Positions 1 to 7,836 of a DNA stretch of 30,732 nt are shown here, in pieces. The notes beneath the pieces were generated by a model. It did no database searches. It saw nothing but the letters and a program-made list of their open reading frames with translations, and was not told where the DNA came from. The position numbers and the translations under genes were made by a program. Origin of the DNA: Ventricola sp017626895 (GTDB lineage Bacteria; Bacillota; Clostridia; Christensenellales; Aristaeellaceae); contig JAGAHV010000147.1 in assembly GCA_017626895.1 (NCBI GenBank), positions 1 through 30,732 on the forward strand, read 5' to 3'. Positions within the stretch are counted from its first letter, which is position 1; each line of letters begins with the position of its first letter.

Positions 1-147
1 GACAGTACCCCATACATTCTGTTTTACTCCGCTGATCATTAGAATAATGTAGGCATTCTAGTTAATAGGCATCATATAGAGGGGTTGTCACTCCAAACAA
101 TTATCATGCGAAATCCCTGTTAGGGGCCAAGGCTGCATCGGTTCGTT

Positions 148-462
148 TTGTCCCCCGGAAACAGAAATCAGGACGCTGTTGACAGAGGATTTTTCTCAAT
201 TATAATAAGGAAGGTTTTCCGAAATGCTGATTCCTGCCGGAAAGCGGGGCGTCCGCCAAAGCATGAGTCCGTGGAGCAAGGAGCCCCGGCGACTGAACTT
301 TTACAACTGATCTGCGAACTGGAAATCAAACGGATCATCCAAAGCCTTCAAAAACGGCTGGTAATGGCAAAAGAACTGCGTAAGAACACAGAAATTCTGT
401 TTCTTATAAAATATAAAGGGTATCTGACGCGGAGCGCGGTCACGAAATTCCTGAAAAAATAA
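148..462 (+). CDS. Doubtful small hypothetical ORF
   Basis: An open frame of up to 104 codons that I do not recognise. It contains a basic GRPPK stretch followed by a possible amphipathic helix rich in Leu, Ile, Lys and Glu, and a Lys-rich end. The first codon is TTG and has no Shine-Dalgarno. The consensus promoter at 179-206 would start transcription near 213, inside the frame; the first usable in-frame start after that is GTG 271, also without a good ribosome site. It could be a degraded regulator or transposase fragment, or not coding at all. Confidence 0.2.
   Translation: MSPGNRNQDAVDRGFFSIIIRKVFRNADSCRKAGRPPKHESVEQGAPATELLQLICELEIKRIIQSLQKRLVMAKELRKNTEILFLIKYKGYLTRSAVTKFLKK
179..206 (+). 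promoter_or_regulatory. Consensus sigma-A promoter without a clear gene
   Basis: TTGACA (179-184), a 16-bp spacer and TATAAT (201-206) match the housekeeping consensus exactly. The predicted start is near 213. No convincing gene or terminator follows before the rplM promoter at 471, so the product may be a small RNA, a short peptide, or a second start for the ribosomal protein operon. Confidence 0.6.
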
Positions 463-470
463 AAAAGTGC

Positions 471-500
471 TTGACAAGACGGGCCTGATTGCAATAGAAT
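471..500 (+). promoter_or_regulatory. rplM operon promoter
   Basis: TTGACA (471-476), an 18-bp spacer and TAGAAT (495-500) give a predicted start near 507 and a leader of roughly 110 nt before the rplM start codon. Confidence 0.65.
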
Positions 501-546
501 ATGCGTCGCGGTTGTGGGTCTGTTAGCCCCGGATCCTGTACTGCAT

Positions 547-595
547 ATGCGATGGCGTCTGACCAGCGCCAGGCATGACTGATATCATTGATATC
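547..595 (+). promoter_or_regulatory. Structured rplM leader, possible L13 autoregulatory site
   Basis: The leader folds by eye into a two-part stem: ATGC 547-550 with GCAT 573-576, and TGGCG 553-557 with CGCCA 567-571. A second inverted repeat follows, GATATC-ATT-GATATC (581-595), just before the GAGGAGG ribosome site at 601. Many Bacillota carry an L13-binding leader here; whether this one belongs to that family is an inference from position, not from a matched consensus. Confidence 0.35.
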
Positions 596-615
596 AATTC
601 GAGGAGGATATTCAC

Positions 616-1050
616 GTGAAAACGTTTATGGCAAATGCCAATACAGTTGAGCGGAAATGGTATATCGTCGATGCTGACGGCATGACGCTCGGCCGTTTGG
701 CCAGTCAGGTTGCCGCTGTACTTCGCGGAAAGAACAAGCCGATCTTTACCCCGAACTGCGATACCGGCGATCATGTTGTCATCATCAATGCTTCCAAAGT
801 TGTTCTCAGCGGCAAGAAGCTTGATCAGAAGTTCTATTATCATCATTCCGGTTTTCCGGGCGGACTCAAGGAGACCTCTTATCGCAAGCTGATGGCTGAG
901 AAGCCGGAGTTTGCTGTGAAGCACGCGGTTATCGGCATGCTGCCCAAGGGACCTCTTGGACGTCAGATGGCAAAGAAGCTGCGCGTATACGCAGGCGCCG
1001 AGCATGAGCATGAGGCCCAGAAGCCCGAAGTGCTTGAGTTGGTTAAGTGA
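616..1050 (+). CDS. rplM: 50S ribosomal protein L13
   Basis: Large-subunit ribosomal protein L13, 144 aa, the usual full length. The family landmarks are present: the VERKWYIVDADG start, GMTLGRLAS near residue 24, the GDHVVIINA strand and the MLPKGPLGRQM stretch near the C-terminus. Translation starts at GTG 616, preceded by GAGGAGG eight bases upstream; no in-frame ATG fits better, since ATG 628 would remove conserved residues. It is co-transcribed with rpsI, the almost universal pairing, from the promoter at 471. Expression may be limited by the structured leader. Confidence 0.97.
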   Translation: MKTFMANANTVERKWYIVDADGMTLGRLASQVAAVLRGKNKPIFTPNCDTGDHVVIINASKVVLSGKKLDQKFYYHHSGFPGGLKETSYRKLMAEKPEFAVKHAVIGMLPKGPLGRQMAKKLRVYAGAEHEHEAQKPEVLELVK

Positions 1051-1073
1051 TAGCGGAAGGAGAAACACATAAA

Positions 1074-1466
1074 ATGGCACAGGTTCAGTATCAGGCGGTT
1101 GGCCGCCGTAAAAAGGCCATTGCCCGTGTTCGCCTCGTTCCGGGTGATGGAAAGATCGTTATCAACGGTCGTGACATTGATGATTATTTCGGGCTTGAAA
1201 CCCTGAAGATGACTGTCCGTCAGCCGCTCGTTCTCACGAGCCTCGAGGGACGTTATGATATTCTTGTGAATGTTTATGGCGGCGGACTTTCCGGTCAGGC
1301 CGGCGCAATCCGTCATGGCATTTCCCGTGCACTTCTGAAGGTTGATCCGGATCTGAGAGCGACCATCAAGAAGGCAGGATTCCTTACACGTGATCCGAGA
1401 ATGAAGGAACGCAAGAAGTACGGTCTCAAAGCAGCTCGTCGTGCACCTCAGTTCTCCAAGCGTTAA
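1074..1466 (+). CDS. rpsI: 30S ribosomal protein S9
   Basis: Small-subunit ribosomal protein S9, 130 aa. It shows the standard N-terminal QYQAVGRRKKAIARVRL stretch, the INGRDIDDYF motif, the GGGLSGQAGAIRHGISRAL core and the basic tail ending in QFSKR, which reaches the decoding centre in known ribosomes. ATG 1074 is chosen over an earlier in-frame start at 1047 because GGAAGGAG lies just upstream and the protein then begins where the family does. It is 23 nt downstream of rplM, in one operon. Confidence 0.97.
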   Translation: MAQVQYQAVGRRKKAIARVRLVPGDGKIVINGRDIDDYFGLETLKMTVRQPLVLTSLEGRYDILVNVYGGGLSGQAGAIRHGISRALLKVDPDLRATIKKAGFLTRDPRMKERKKYGLKAARRAPQFSKR

Positions 1467-1498
1467 TTTTATTCGGACGCAAGAAGGAGGCGTAGAAC

Positions 1499-1735
1499 AT
1501 GGCGATTATTACGGTTTTAATAACCATTTTGCTCGTTGTAAGCGCACTGGTTCTTATCGGAACTGTTCTTCTGCAGCCTGGCGAATCCAGCGGACTTGGC
1601 TCGATTGCCGGAGGAGCGGAAACGTTCTTTGGCAAGAACAAGTCCAAAACCATGGAAGGAAAGCTCGCACTTGCAACCAAAATTTCAGCAGGCGTGTTCA
1701 CCGTATGTGCGTTGCTCATTGCAGTGCTTGCCTGA
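1499..1735 (+). CDS. secG: Preprotein translocase subunit SecG
   Basis: Small membrane subunit of the SecYEG protein-export channel, 78 aa. There are two predicted transmembrane segments, residues about 3-23 and 58-77, separated by a loop with the family motif LLQPGESSGLGSIAGGAETFFG. ATG 1499 follows AAGGAGG at a good distance. It lies 32 nt after rpsI without an obvious promoter, so it is probably read through from the ribosomal genes; a strong terminator follows. In many Bacillota secG sits beside rnr and smpB, so this placement after rpsI is a little unusual. Confidence 0.93.
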   Translation: MAIITVLITILLVVSALVLIGTVLLQPGESSGLGSIAGGAETFFGKNKSKTMEGKLALATKISAGVFTVCALLIAVLA

Positions 1736-1749
1736 GGCGAAGGTTATCC

Positions 1750-1777
1750 AGACTGAAGCGAGAGCTTCAGTCTTTTT
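1750..1777 (+). terminator. Rho-independent terminator after secG
   Basis: Ten-base stem AGACTGAAGC (1750-1759) with GCTTCAGTCT (1764-1773), a GAGA loop and a run of T. It separates rplM-rpsI-secG from rex. Confidence 0.9.
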
Positions 1778-1795
1778 CTATGTGAGTTTCTTTGG

Positions 1796-1824
1796 TTGCA
1801 TCCATACCTGAATGGTGCTATACT
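1796..1824 (+). promoter_or_regulatory. rex promoter
   Basis: TTGCAT (1796-1801), a 17-bp spacer and TATACT (1819-1824). The start near 1831 lies downstream of the in-frame ATG at 1812, which rules out that codon as the rex start. Confidence 0.6.
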
Positions 1825-1856
1825 CTGACTCGAATGTTTTGGAGGAAAAGAGAACT

Positions 1857-2528
1857 ATGGCCTATCAATCAAGAGTTTCCGATGCGGTGATTCGCCGGCT
1901 TCCGGTGTATTACAGACATCTGGTTGAACTGGAACATAACGGTGTGGAACGGATCTCATCAAGAGAACTGGGGGCCAGGATGAATACGACGGCCTCCCAG
2001 ATCCGTCAGGATATCAACTGCTTCGGCGGATTCGGGCAGCAGGGGTATGGCTATCATGTCGCATCGCTTCGGCAGCATATGGCGTCCATTCTGGGAATTG
2101 ACCGGGTCTATAAAGCCGTGATTGTTGGTGCCGGCAATATCGGGCGTGCAGTGGCAGGCTATACAGGGTTTGAAAGAGACGGATTCAACATTGTGGGCAT
2201 TTTTGACACGGATCCGAAAGTCGTGGGTACCTCCTGCGGCAAGCTGACCGTTCAGCCGGTGTCTGAGCTGGAGGCGTTTCTTAAAAAGGAAAAAGTGAAT
2301 GTTGGCGTTATCGCTGTTCCCATGGATGCCGCGCAGACTGTGGCAGATCAGCTGGTCTGCGGCGGGGTGCGGGCACTCTGGAATTTTGCCCCGATGGATA
2401 TTCAGCATCCGGATTCTGTTGTGAGTACACATGTGCATCTCTCGGACAGCCTTCATATTCTGACATACAAAATGAACGAGGAAGCGCTGTTTAAGCAAAT
2501 CGACGAGCGGCAGAAGATGGAAAAGTAA
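1857..2528 (+). CDS. rex: Redox-sensing transcriptional repressor Rex
   Basis: Rex senses the NADH/NAD+ ratio and represses fermentation and respiration genes. The protein is 223 aa. The N-terminal winged helix (about residues 1-80) holds RRLPVYYRHL and TTASQIRQDI, with the FGGFGQQGYGY turn. The Rossmann fold starts near residue 87 with VIVGAGNIGRA and continues with FDTDPKVVG, which reads the dinucleotide. The C-terminal helix HILTYKMNEEALF is the domain-swapped dimer helix of the family. ATG 1857 follows GGAGG at 1841-1845, a slightly long spacing, and lies downstream of the predicted transcription start. It is monocistronic; I see no clear Rex operator at its own promoter. Confidence 0.95.
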   Translation: MAYQSRVSDAVIRRLPVYYRHLVELEHNGVERISSRELGARMNTTASQIRQDINCFGGFGQQGYGYHVASLRQHMASILGIDRVYKAVIVGAGNIGRAVAGYTGFERDGFNIVGIFDTDPKVVGTSCGKLTVQPVSELEAFLKKEKVNVGVIAVPMDAAQTVADQLVCGGVRALWNFAPMDIQHPDSVVSTHVHLSDSLHILTYKMNEEALFKQIDERQKMEK

Positions 2529-2616
2529 GCGAGAAAATCTTTGGCGGTACAGCTTCGGTTTGTCCGTTATTGAGGATTGTTTTTGACAGGGCTTGGAAGC
2601 AGGAAGGAGACGGTTG

Positions 2617-4041
2617 ATGTCGGAACGGATGGAAACGGACAGAAAAAAGAAATCTTTTCCGTTTTGGACGCTGCTGATCTTTGTGATCTGTGCGGCGATC
2701 TGGGGGGCCGGAGTGTCGGTGTACCGGCAGCTGGAGCAGGAATATGCCTCCTATCAGGTGAAGAGCCGGGAAGCGTTTTCCGTCAGCAATGTGTATCTTC
2801 AGGGTGTAACCGTGGATGGTGTCGATCTTGGCGGAATGACGCGGGAAGAGGCATCGGCACTGTTTAAGGGCCGGCAGGCGAAGCAGTCGGAAGAGTTCGC
2901 ACTGGTGATCCAGTACGGCGATAAAAAGTGGCGGATGACCTCAAATGAGATTCCGCTGGTTTTTGACGCGGAAGCGGTGCTGGACAGGGCGTTTGTCCCC
3001 GGGCACTCCGGATCGCTCAGCGAACGTCTTGAGGCGATTGAATCGGCAGGGAACGGGGCATATGCCTATGAAACCAGTTATCATCATGACCTGACCCAGC
3101 TGTCCTCGCTGATTGATGTCATCGGGGAGTCGGTGGACCGTGAACCCGTCAATGCCACCCTGGATGCATTTGATATGGAAACCCGGACGTTTACTTATAA
3201 GGAAGGTGTTCCCGGAATCCGTGTGGACCGGGAGAAACTGAAAAGTGATGCTCTTCGGGCACTGGAAAGCGGCACATCGGATACGGTCCTGACGGTCACG
3301 ACTGAATCGGCTGAACCTGAACTGCATGCCAGGGATCTGGAGGGACATTTCGGCCTGATATCCACCTTTACGACAGAGACGACCCGGGACCGGGACCGGA
3401 ATACCAATATTTCCCTTTCAGCCGAGGCGATTAACGGACAGGTGGTCCAGCCGGGGGAGACCCTGTCATTCAACAACTGTACCGGGCGGCGAACAGAGGA
3501 TAAGGGCTATCGGGAAGCGCATGCCATTGTCGGCGGCGTCCTGGTGGATGATACCGGCGGCGGAGTCTGTCAGACCTCTTCCACCCTGTTTAACGCCGTC
3601 GTCCGGGCGGATCTTGAAATCGTCAAGCGGTATGCCCACAGCTGGCCCTCGATCTATGTGAACAGGGGAGAGGATGCCACGGTGAACTGGCCGAACCGGG
3701 ATTTCGTCTTCCGGAATTCCACGGCATATCCGATTTTCATCCGGGCATGGTATGAAAAATATCAGATTACAGTGGAGGTTTACGGACTGATCCCGGACCG
3801 GTTTGCCCGGATTGATCTGGAATCGGAAACCATTAAGACCATTAAACCCTCGGATGAAGTGCTCTATACACTGGATGAAACGCTTCCTCTGGGGACAAGA
3901 CAGGCCGGACACAGCAAACGGACCGGGTATATCGTTGATACCTTTAAGGTTTATTACGATGCAGAGGGAAATGTTCTTGAGAGGACGAAGCTGTGGAGGA
4001 CGGAGTACCCGGCAACACAGAAAGAAATTGTCTATCACTGA
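2617..4041 (+). CDS. Membrane-anchored VanW-family protein with PG-binding-like domain
   Basis: A 474-aa envelope protein, probably extracytoplasmic and tethered by one N-terminal transmembrane helix (about residues 15-36) after a short basic cytoplasmic tail. Residues about 60-220 resemble the YoaR-type putative peptidoglycan-binding repeats. A VanW domain follows at about 247-385, with LISTFTTET, VVQPGETLSFNN, GGGVCQTSSTLFNAVV and ATVNWPNRDFVFRNST. The last part, YIVDTFKVYYDAEGNV, resembles a G5-like strand region. The VanW name comes from vancomycin-resistance clusters, but its biochemical role is unknown and no other van gene is present. ATG 2617 is preceded by AGGAAGGAG. The TetR gene begins 18 nt downstream. 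Confidence 0.85.
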   Translation: MSERMETDRKKKSFPFWTLLIFVICAAIWGAGVSVYRQLEQEYASYQVKSREAFSVSNVYLQGVTVDGVDLGGMTREEASALFKGRQAKQSEEFALVIQYGDKKWRMTSNEIPLVFDAEAVLDRAFVPGHSGSLSERLEAIESAGNGAYAYETSYHHDLTQLSSLIDVIGESVDREPVNATLDAFDMETRTFTYKEGVPGIRVDREKLKSDALRALESGTSDTVLTVTTESAEPELHARDLEGHFGLISTFTTETTRDRDRNTNISLSAEAINGQVVQPGETLSFNNCTGRRTEDKGYREAHAIVGGVLVDDTGGGVCQTSSTLFNAVVRADLEIVKRYAHSWPSIYVNRGEDATVNWPNRDFVFRNSTAYPIFIRAWYEKYQITVEVYGLIPDRFARIDLESETIKTIKPSDEVLYTLDETLPLGTRQAGHSKRTGYIVDTFKVYYDAEGNVLERTKLWRTEYPATQKEIVYH

Positions 4042-4059
4042 TGAACAGGCGGTCATTGG

Positions 4060-4809
4060 ATGAAAAGAAACGATGGCAGAAGAAATGAAGTAATTGAGAC
4101 AGCGGAGAAGCTGTTCTACACCAATGGTTACGAAAAAACCTCGATTCAGGACATTCTGGATTCCATGCATTTTTCCAAGGGCGGATTTTATCATTATTTT
4201 GACAGCAAACTGTCTTTGCTTGAGGCCATCTGTGAGCAAAGGACGGAGGAAATGTGCGAAATGGCCAGAGCGGTCAGCGGGAACGATTATAAACGGGTTT
4301 CAGAACGTCTGAATGCGATTCTTGGCTCCTCCGCTCTGTGGAAAACGGGAAGCAGGAGCTTTGTGGGGCTGCTGATCAACGTGGCTTACCGCGAGGACGG
4401 GGCGCTGATGCGGGAGAAGATGAAGAACGCACAGCTCAGGGGAATGCTTCCGCTCATTGAACAGGCCGTCCATGACGGCTGTGAAAGCGGCGAGTTCTGT
4501 ACCTCTGATCAGCGGGATACGGCAGAACTGATCCTGCGTCTTTACATGCAGTTTACGGATGACATTGCCTTTCTGCTTGCCGGCGAGGACGACGAGAAGG
4601 TGATGATGGACAGAATGGTCCACAAACTGTGGGTATATCGGGGCGCAATCGAACGGGTCCTGGTGGCGCCGCTGGGGTCGATCGTCCTGTTTGACGTGGA
4701 TGAACTGAATGCGCTGGGCATGGAGATCCTTAAAGGCCGGGCACAGCAGAAAGCAGCCGCCACCGCGGCTGCAGATGATGACACAGATAAACCGTCGGCC
4801 GGGTGCTGA
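4060..4809 (+). CDS. TetR/AcrR-family transcriptional regulator
   Basis: A 249-aa DNA-binding regulator. Residues about 8-55 form the TetR helix-turn-helix, with VIETAEKLFYTNGYEKTS and the recognition segment MHFSKGGFYHYFDSK. The rest is the all-helical ligand-binding part, not conserved enough to name a ligand, and ends in an odd low-complexity Ala/Asp tail (from about residue 229) that is longer than usual. It follows the VanW gene by 18 nt and precedes the DUF368 gene by 30 nt, so it may control either. No clear operator palindrome is visible nearby. The ribosome site is weak. Confidence 0.88.
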   Translation: MKRNDGRRNEVIETAEKLFYTNGYEKTSIQDILDSMHFSKGGFYHYFDSKLSLLEAICEQRTEEMCEMARAVSGNDYKRVSERLNAILGSSALWKTGSRSFVGLLINVAYREDGALMREKMKNAQLRGMLPLIEQAVHDGCESGEFCTSDQRDTAELILRLYMQFTDDIAFLLAGEDDEKVMMDRMVHKLWVYRGAIERVLVAPLGSIVLFDVDELNALGMEILKGRAQQKAAATAAADDDTDKPSAGC

Positions 4810-4839
4810 TCGGTTTGGATTTATAGTGAGGTAATAGAA

Positions 4840-5691
4840 ATGAACTTTTTTCTGGACATCCTGAGGGGAATTGTGATTGGCGTTGCCAATATTATTCCCG
4901 GCGTCAGCGGCGGAACCATGATGGTTTCCATGGGCATCTACGATAAGATCATTGGATGCATTAACCATCTGTTCAGCCGCTTTAAGGACAGCATTCGTAC
5001 ACTGCTTCCATATGGAATCGGAATGGCAGTGGGAATTCTTGGCCTGGCCAAACTGATTACCGTCTGTCTTGAACGGTTTCCGCTGCCTACCGGCTTCCTG
5101 TTCATCGGACTGATTCTGGGCAGCGTGCCCATCATCCTGAAGCGGATTAAAGGAGATAAGGGAAACAGCATCTGTATTCCGGCCTTTATCTGCGGATTTG
5201 TTCTGGTGGTGGGACTTCAGATCATCGGCAGCGGCAACGGGACAGACGCGGCGATGAACATGAATCCGCTGCTGGTCATCATTCTGTTCCTGATGGGAAT
5301 GATTGCCTCCGCGACCATGGTCATCCCCGGTGTTTCCGGCTCCATGATGCTGATGCTCCTGGGGTATTATAATCCCATTGTGGGAACGATCAGCCGCATG
5401 GTGGATGCCCTGATTGCCCGGGACTTTGGGACCGTCTTTTCCTGCGTCGGCATTCTGCTGCCCTTTGGCATCGGTGTGGTCGTTGGCATTTTTGCCATTG
5501 CCAAGCTGATCGAGATTCTCCTGAAGCGCTATCCGTCCCAGACATTCAGCGTGATTCTGGGTCTGGTTCTCGCATCACCCGTTGCGATTCTGATGGAAAC
5601 CGGATTTGCAACGGCCAATGTCGTCACCATTCTCTGCAGTGTCGTGACCTGCGCCGTGGGCTTTGTGGTTGCACTCAAACTGGGAGACTGA
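4840..5691 (+). CDS. DUF368 polyprenyl-phosphate transporter (PopT-like)
   Basis: A 283-aa polytopic membrane protein of the DUF368 family. Members of this family (named PopT in some species) were shown to recycle undecaprenyl phosphate across the membrane for wall synthesis. Two internal repeats are visible, each opening with the family signature: ANIIPGVSGGTMM near residue 17 and MVIPGVSGSMMLMLLGYY near residue 160. About eight hydrophobic segments follow. ATG 4840 has GAGGT upstream. A terminator follows directly. Its place beside a VanW-like envelope protein and a TetR regulator suggests an envelope-stress unit, which is inference. Confidence 0.85.
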   Translation: MNFFLDILRGIVIGVANIIPGVSGGTMMVSMGIYDKIIGCINHLFSRFKDSIRTLLPYGIGMAVGILGLAKLITVCLERFPLPTGFLFIGLILGSVPIILKRIKGDKGNSICIPAFICGFVLVVGLQIIGSGNGTDAAMNMNPLLVIILFLMGMIASATMVIPGVSGSMMLMLLGYYNPIVGTISRMVDALIARDFGTVFSCVGILLPFGIGVVVGIFAIAKLIEILLKRYPSQTFSVILGLVLASPVAILMETGFATANVVTILCSVVTCAVGFVVALKLGD

Positions 5692-5696
5692 GATCA

Positions 5697-5718
5697 AGCC
5701 GGCTCTGGCCGGCTTTTT
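5697..5718 (+). terminator. Terminator after the DUF368 gene
   Basis: AGCCGG (5697-5702) pairs with CCGGCT (5709-5714), followed by TTTT. A second GC-rich hairpin without a T run, GGCCCGG 5728-5734 with CCGGGCC 5741-5747, lies just downstream. Confidence 0.7.
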
Positions 5719-5758
5719 CCGGTTGCCGGCCCGGGCCTGACCGGGCCCAAAGTTCGTA

Positions 5759-5787
5759 TTGACAGGGATGAATGGGTTTGTTACAAT
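5759..5787 (+). promoter_or_regulatory. metK promoter
   Basis: TTGACA (5759-5764), a 17-bp spacer and TACAAT (5782-5787). The predicted start near 5794 is nine bases before the riboswitch. Confidence 0.8.
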
Positions 5788-5802
5788 ACAGCATGTTAAA
5801 GC

Positions 5803-5893
5803 CTTATCAAGAGTGACGGAGGGATTAGGCCCGATGAAGTCCGGCAACCGGGGACGTCCGGTGCCAAATCCTACGGGAGAACCGGAAGATGAG
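5803..5893 (+). ncRNA. SAM-I (S-box) riboswitch
   Basis: A classic S-box aptamer. The P1 helix pairs CTTATC (5803-5808) with GATGAG (5888-5893). Between them are the conserved AAGAG after P1, the GGCCCGATGAAG segment of P2, CCGGCAACC and GGTGCCAAATCC. Binding of S-adenosylmethionine stabilises P1 and lets the terminator at 5913 form. Its position in front of metK, whose product makes SAM, is the expected feedback loop. Confidence 0.95.
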
Positions 5894-5912
5894 GTGGCAG
5901 AACACGTTTATG

Positions 5913-5938
5913 CCGCCCGCTTAGCGGGCGGTTTTCAT
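5913..5938 (+). terminator. Riboswitch-controlled terminator
   Basis: CCGCCCGC (5913-5920) pairs with GCGGGCGG (5924-5931) around a TTA loop, followed by TTTT and a T-rich tail. It is the expression platform of the SAM riboswitch, 46 nt before the metK start. Confidence 0.9.
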
Positions 5939-5983
5939 TTAGGCAAAAGAAAAGTTGGACCAACAAAAGAAGGAGCGTATTGA

Positions 5984-7156
5984 ATGCGTAAACTGTTTAC
6001 ATCTGAATCGGTTACGGAAGGACATCCGGATAAGATTTGCGACCAGATCAGCGATGCGGTGCTGGATGCGATTCTCGAACAGGATCCCATGGCCCGTGTC
6101 GCCTGTGAAACCTGCACGACGACCGGCATCGTCATGGTGATGGGAGAGGTGACCACCACAGCAACTTACAGGGTGGATGACATCGTTCGTAAAGTTGTCT
6201 GTGACATTGGGTATGACCGGGCGAAGTATGGATTTGACGGGAATACCTGTGCGGTCATCACGGCACTGCATGCCCAGAGCCCCGATATTGCGCAGGGCGT
6301 TGATTCGGCACTTGAGGGACGCTTTTCAGGCGAAACAGACATTGGCGCCGGCGATCAGGGCATGATGTTTGGTTATGCCAATGCGGAAACGCCTGAAATG
6401 ATGCCGATGCCGATTGCCCTTGCCCACCGGCTGACCCGCCGTCTTTCCGAAGCACGCCGCAGCGGTGAACTCAGCTGGCTGCGTCCGGACGGAAAGAGCC
6501 AGGTAACGGTGGAATATGAGGATAATCATCCGGTACGCGTGGACACGGTGGTCATTTCCACTCAGCATGCGCCGGAAATTGAGCATGATTATCTGAGCAG
6601 TGAGATCATTGAGAAAGTCATCAAGACGGCGATTCCCGAGGACCTGCTGGACAGCAAAACCCGTTTCTTCATCAACCCGACCGGCAAGTTTGTCATTGGC
6701 GGACCGATGGGTGACTCAGGCCTGACGGGACGCAAGATTATCGTGGATACCTATGGCGGCTTTGCAAGACATGGCGGCGGTGCATTCAGCGGAAAAGATC
6801 CGACGAAGGTGGACCGCAGCGGTGCGTATGCTGCCCGCTATGTGGCCAAAAACATCGTCGCTGCCGGACTGGCCAGAGAGTGCGAGATCGAGCTGGCGTA
6901 TGCCATCGGCGTTGCACGTCCGGTTTCCCTGCTGGTGGATACGAAGGGAACCAGTATTGTGGATGATGCGAAGCTGGCAGAAATGGTGAATCAGGTCTTT
7001 GATCTCCGTCCGGCCGGCATTATCCGGATGCTGGATCTCCGCCGTCCCATCTATCGTCAGACGGCTGCTTTCGGCCATTTTGGCAGAACGGATGTGGATC
7101 TGCCCTGGGAGCGCATGGACAAGGTAAACGAACTGCGCAGACTGGCCCGTATTTAA
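5984..7156 (+). CDS. metK: S-adenosylmethionine synthetase
   Basis: Makes S-adenosylmethionine from methionine and ATP in the cytosol. The protein is 390 aa, normal for the family. The N-terminal TSESVTEGHPDKICDQISD motif carries the methionine- and ATP-binding His and Asp. GAGDQGMMFGYA (about residues 122-133) and the GGGAFSGKDPTKVDRSGAYA stretch (about 265) are the two family signatures. ATG 5984 has AAGGAG at 5970. The gene stands alone under the SAM-I riboswitch and its terminator. Confidence 0.98.
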   Translation: MRKLFTSESVTEGHPDKICDQISDAVLDAILEQDPMARVACETCTTTGIVMVMGEVTTTATYRVDDIVRKVVCDIGYDRAKYGFDGNTCAVITALHAQSPDIAQGVDSALEGRFSGETDIGAGDQGMMFGYANAETPEMMPMPIALAHRLTRRLSEARRSGELSWLRPDGKSQVTVEYEDNHPVRVDTVVISTQHAPEIEHDYLSSEIIEKVIKTAIPEDLLDSKTRFFINPTGKFVIGGPMGDSGLTGRKIIVDTYGGFARHGGGAFSGKDPTKVDRSGAYAARYVAKNIVAAGLARECEIELAYAIGVARPVSLLVDTKGTSIVDDAKLAEMVNQVFDLRPAGIIRMLDLRRPIYRQTAAFGHFGRTDVDLPWERMDKVNELRRLARI

Positions 7157-7220
7157 GAGGAAATGAAGCAGCTCTCTTTTGGAACCTCTGTCCCGGAATG
7201 AATTTGCGGAAATATGGGGA

Positions 7221-7249
7221 TTGTTTCTTTGCATAAAAAACGCTATAAT
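7221..7249 (+). promoter_or_regulatory. yajC promoter
   Basis: TTGTTT (7221-7226), a 17-bp spacer and TATAAT (7244-7249), 36 bases before the start codon. Confidence 0.7.
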
Positions 7250-7284
7250 GTGAATGCTTAATTTGAAAGGAGTGTTCTATTCTA

Positions 7285-7716
7285 ATGAGCGGTGAATTAC
7301 TGAGGCTGTTTGGAACTGCAGTTGCTGAAACGGCTGCTGCCGGTACAGCTGCAGCCGGTGCAGCTGCAGGCGATGCTGCTGCGGCAGCTGAGGGAGCTGC
7401 GGTCAGCGGTCCTTCTGCATTTATTTATTATGCGGTTCAGCTGGCTCCGATGATTCTGATTTTTGTCGTCTTCTACTTCATCCTGATTCGCCCGCAGCGC
7501 AAGAAGGATAAGGAAGCCAAGGCGATGCTGGCAAATCTGAAGGTAGGCGATAATATCTGCACCATCGGAGGCATTCATGCCAAGATTACCGGTATCAAGG
7601 ATGATACGCTGTATATCGAGGTTGGCAGACAGAAAGCAGAGCTTGTGATTGCCCGCTGGGCGGTGCGCAATGTGGAAGAGCTTTCTGTGACAAACGATTC
7701 GGAAAACCTGATCTGA
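7285..7716 (+). CDS. yajC: Preprotein translocase accessory subunit YajC
   Basis: YajC is a small membrane partner of the SecDF-YidC translocase complex. This protein is 143 aa. The transmembrane helix (about residues 46-69) ends in FILIRPQRKKDKE, the family hallmark, followed by a compact cytoplasmic domain with LKVGDNICTIGGIHAKI. The N-terminus carries an unusual Ala/Gly-rich extension, about residues 13-40, before the helix. ATG 7285 follows AAAGGAG. It is monocistronic between its own promoter and a strong terminator; secD and secF are not adjacent. Confidence 0.93.
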   Translation: MSGELLRLFGTAVAETAAAGTAAAGAAAGDAAAAAEGAAVSGPSAFIYYAVQLAPMILIFVVFYFILIRPQRKKDKEAKAMLANLKVGDNICTIGGIHAKITGIKDDTLYIEVGRQKAELVIARWAVRNVEELSVTNDSENLI

Positions 7717-7724
7717 TGAAAACG

Positions 7725-7753
7725 GCTGTCCCCCATGGGGGACAGCTTTTTTT
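7725..7753 (+). terminator. Terminator after yajC
   Basis: GCTGTCCCC (7725-7733) pairs with GGGGACAGC (7738-7746) around CATG, then seven T residues. Confidence 0.93.
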
Positions 7754-7806
7754 GCGTACAGGGTTTATCCGCCCGGTTTCCTGTGAGCTCCCGGAAGAAG
7801 TAAGGA

Positions 7807-7836
7807 TTGACAATGATATCATGAATAAAATATAAT
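7807..7836 (+). promoter_or_regulatory. Promoter of the secreted Ig-like protein gene
   Basis: TTGACA (7807-7812), an 18-bp spacer and TATAAT (7831-7836). The predicted start near 7843 gives a leader of about 255 nt. The leader opens with a hairpin at 7849-7868: AGGA and CTTT pair with AAAG and TCCT around CGG. Further downstream are overlapping GGAC/GTCC repeats. No recognised riboswitch class or convincing leader peptide was seen in 7843-8097. Confidence 0.65.

Noticed and set aside
5728..5747. GC-rich hairpin upstream of metK as a second terminator
   Set aside because: It lacks a T run and lies just before the metK promoter; the terminator at 5697-5718 already ends the previous gene.
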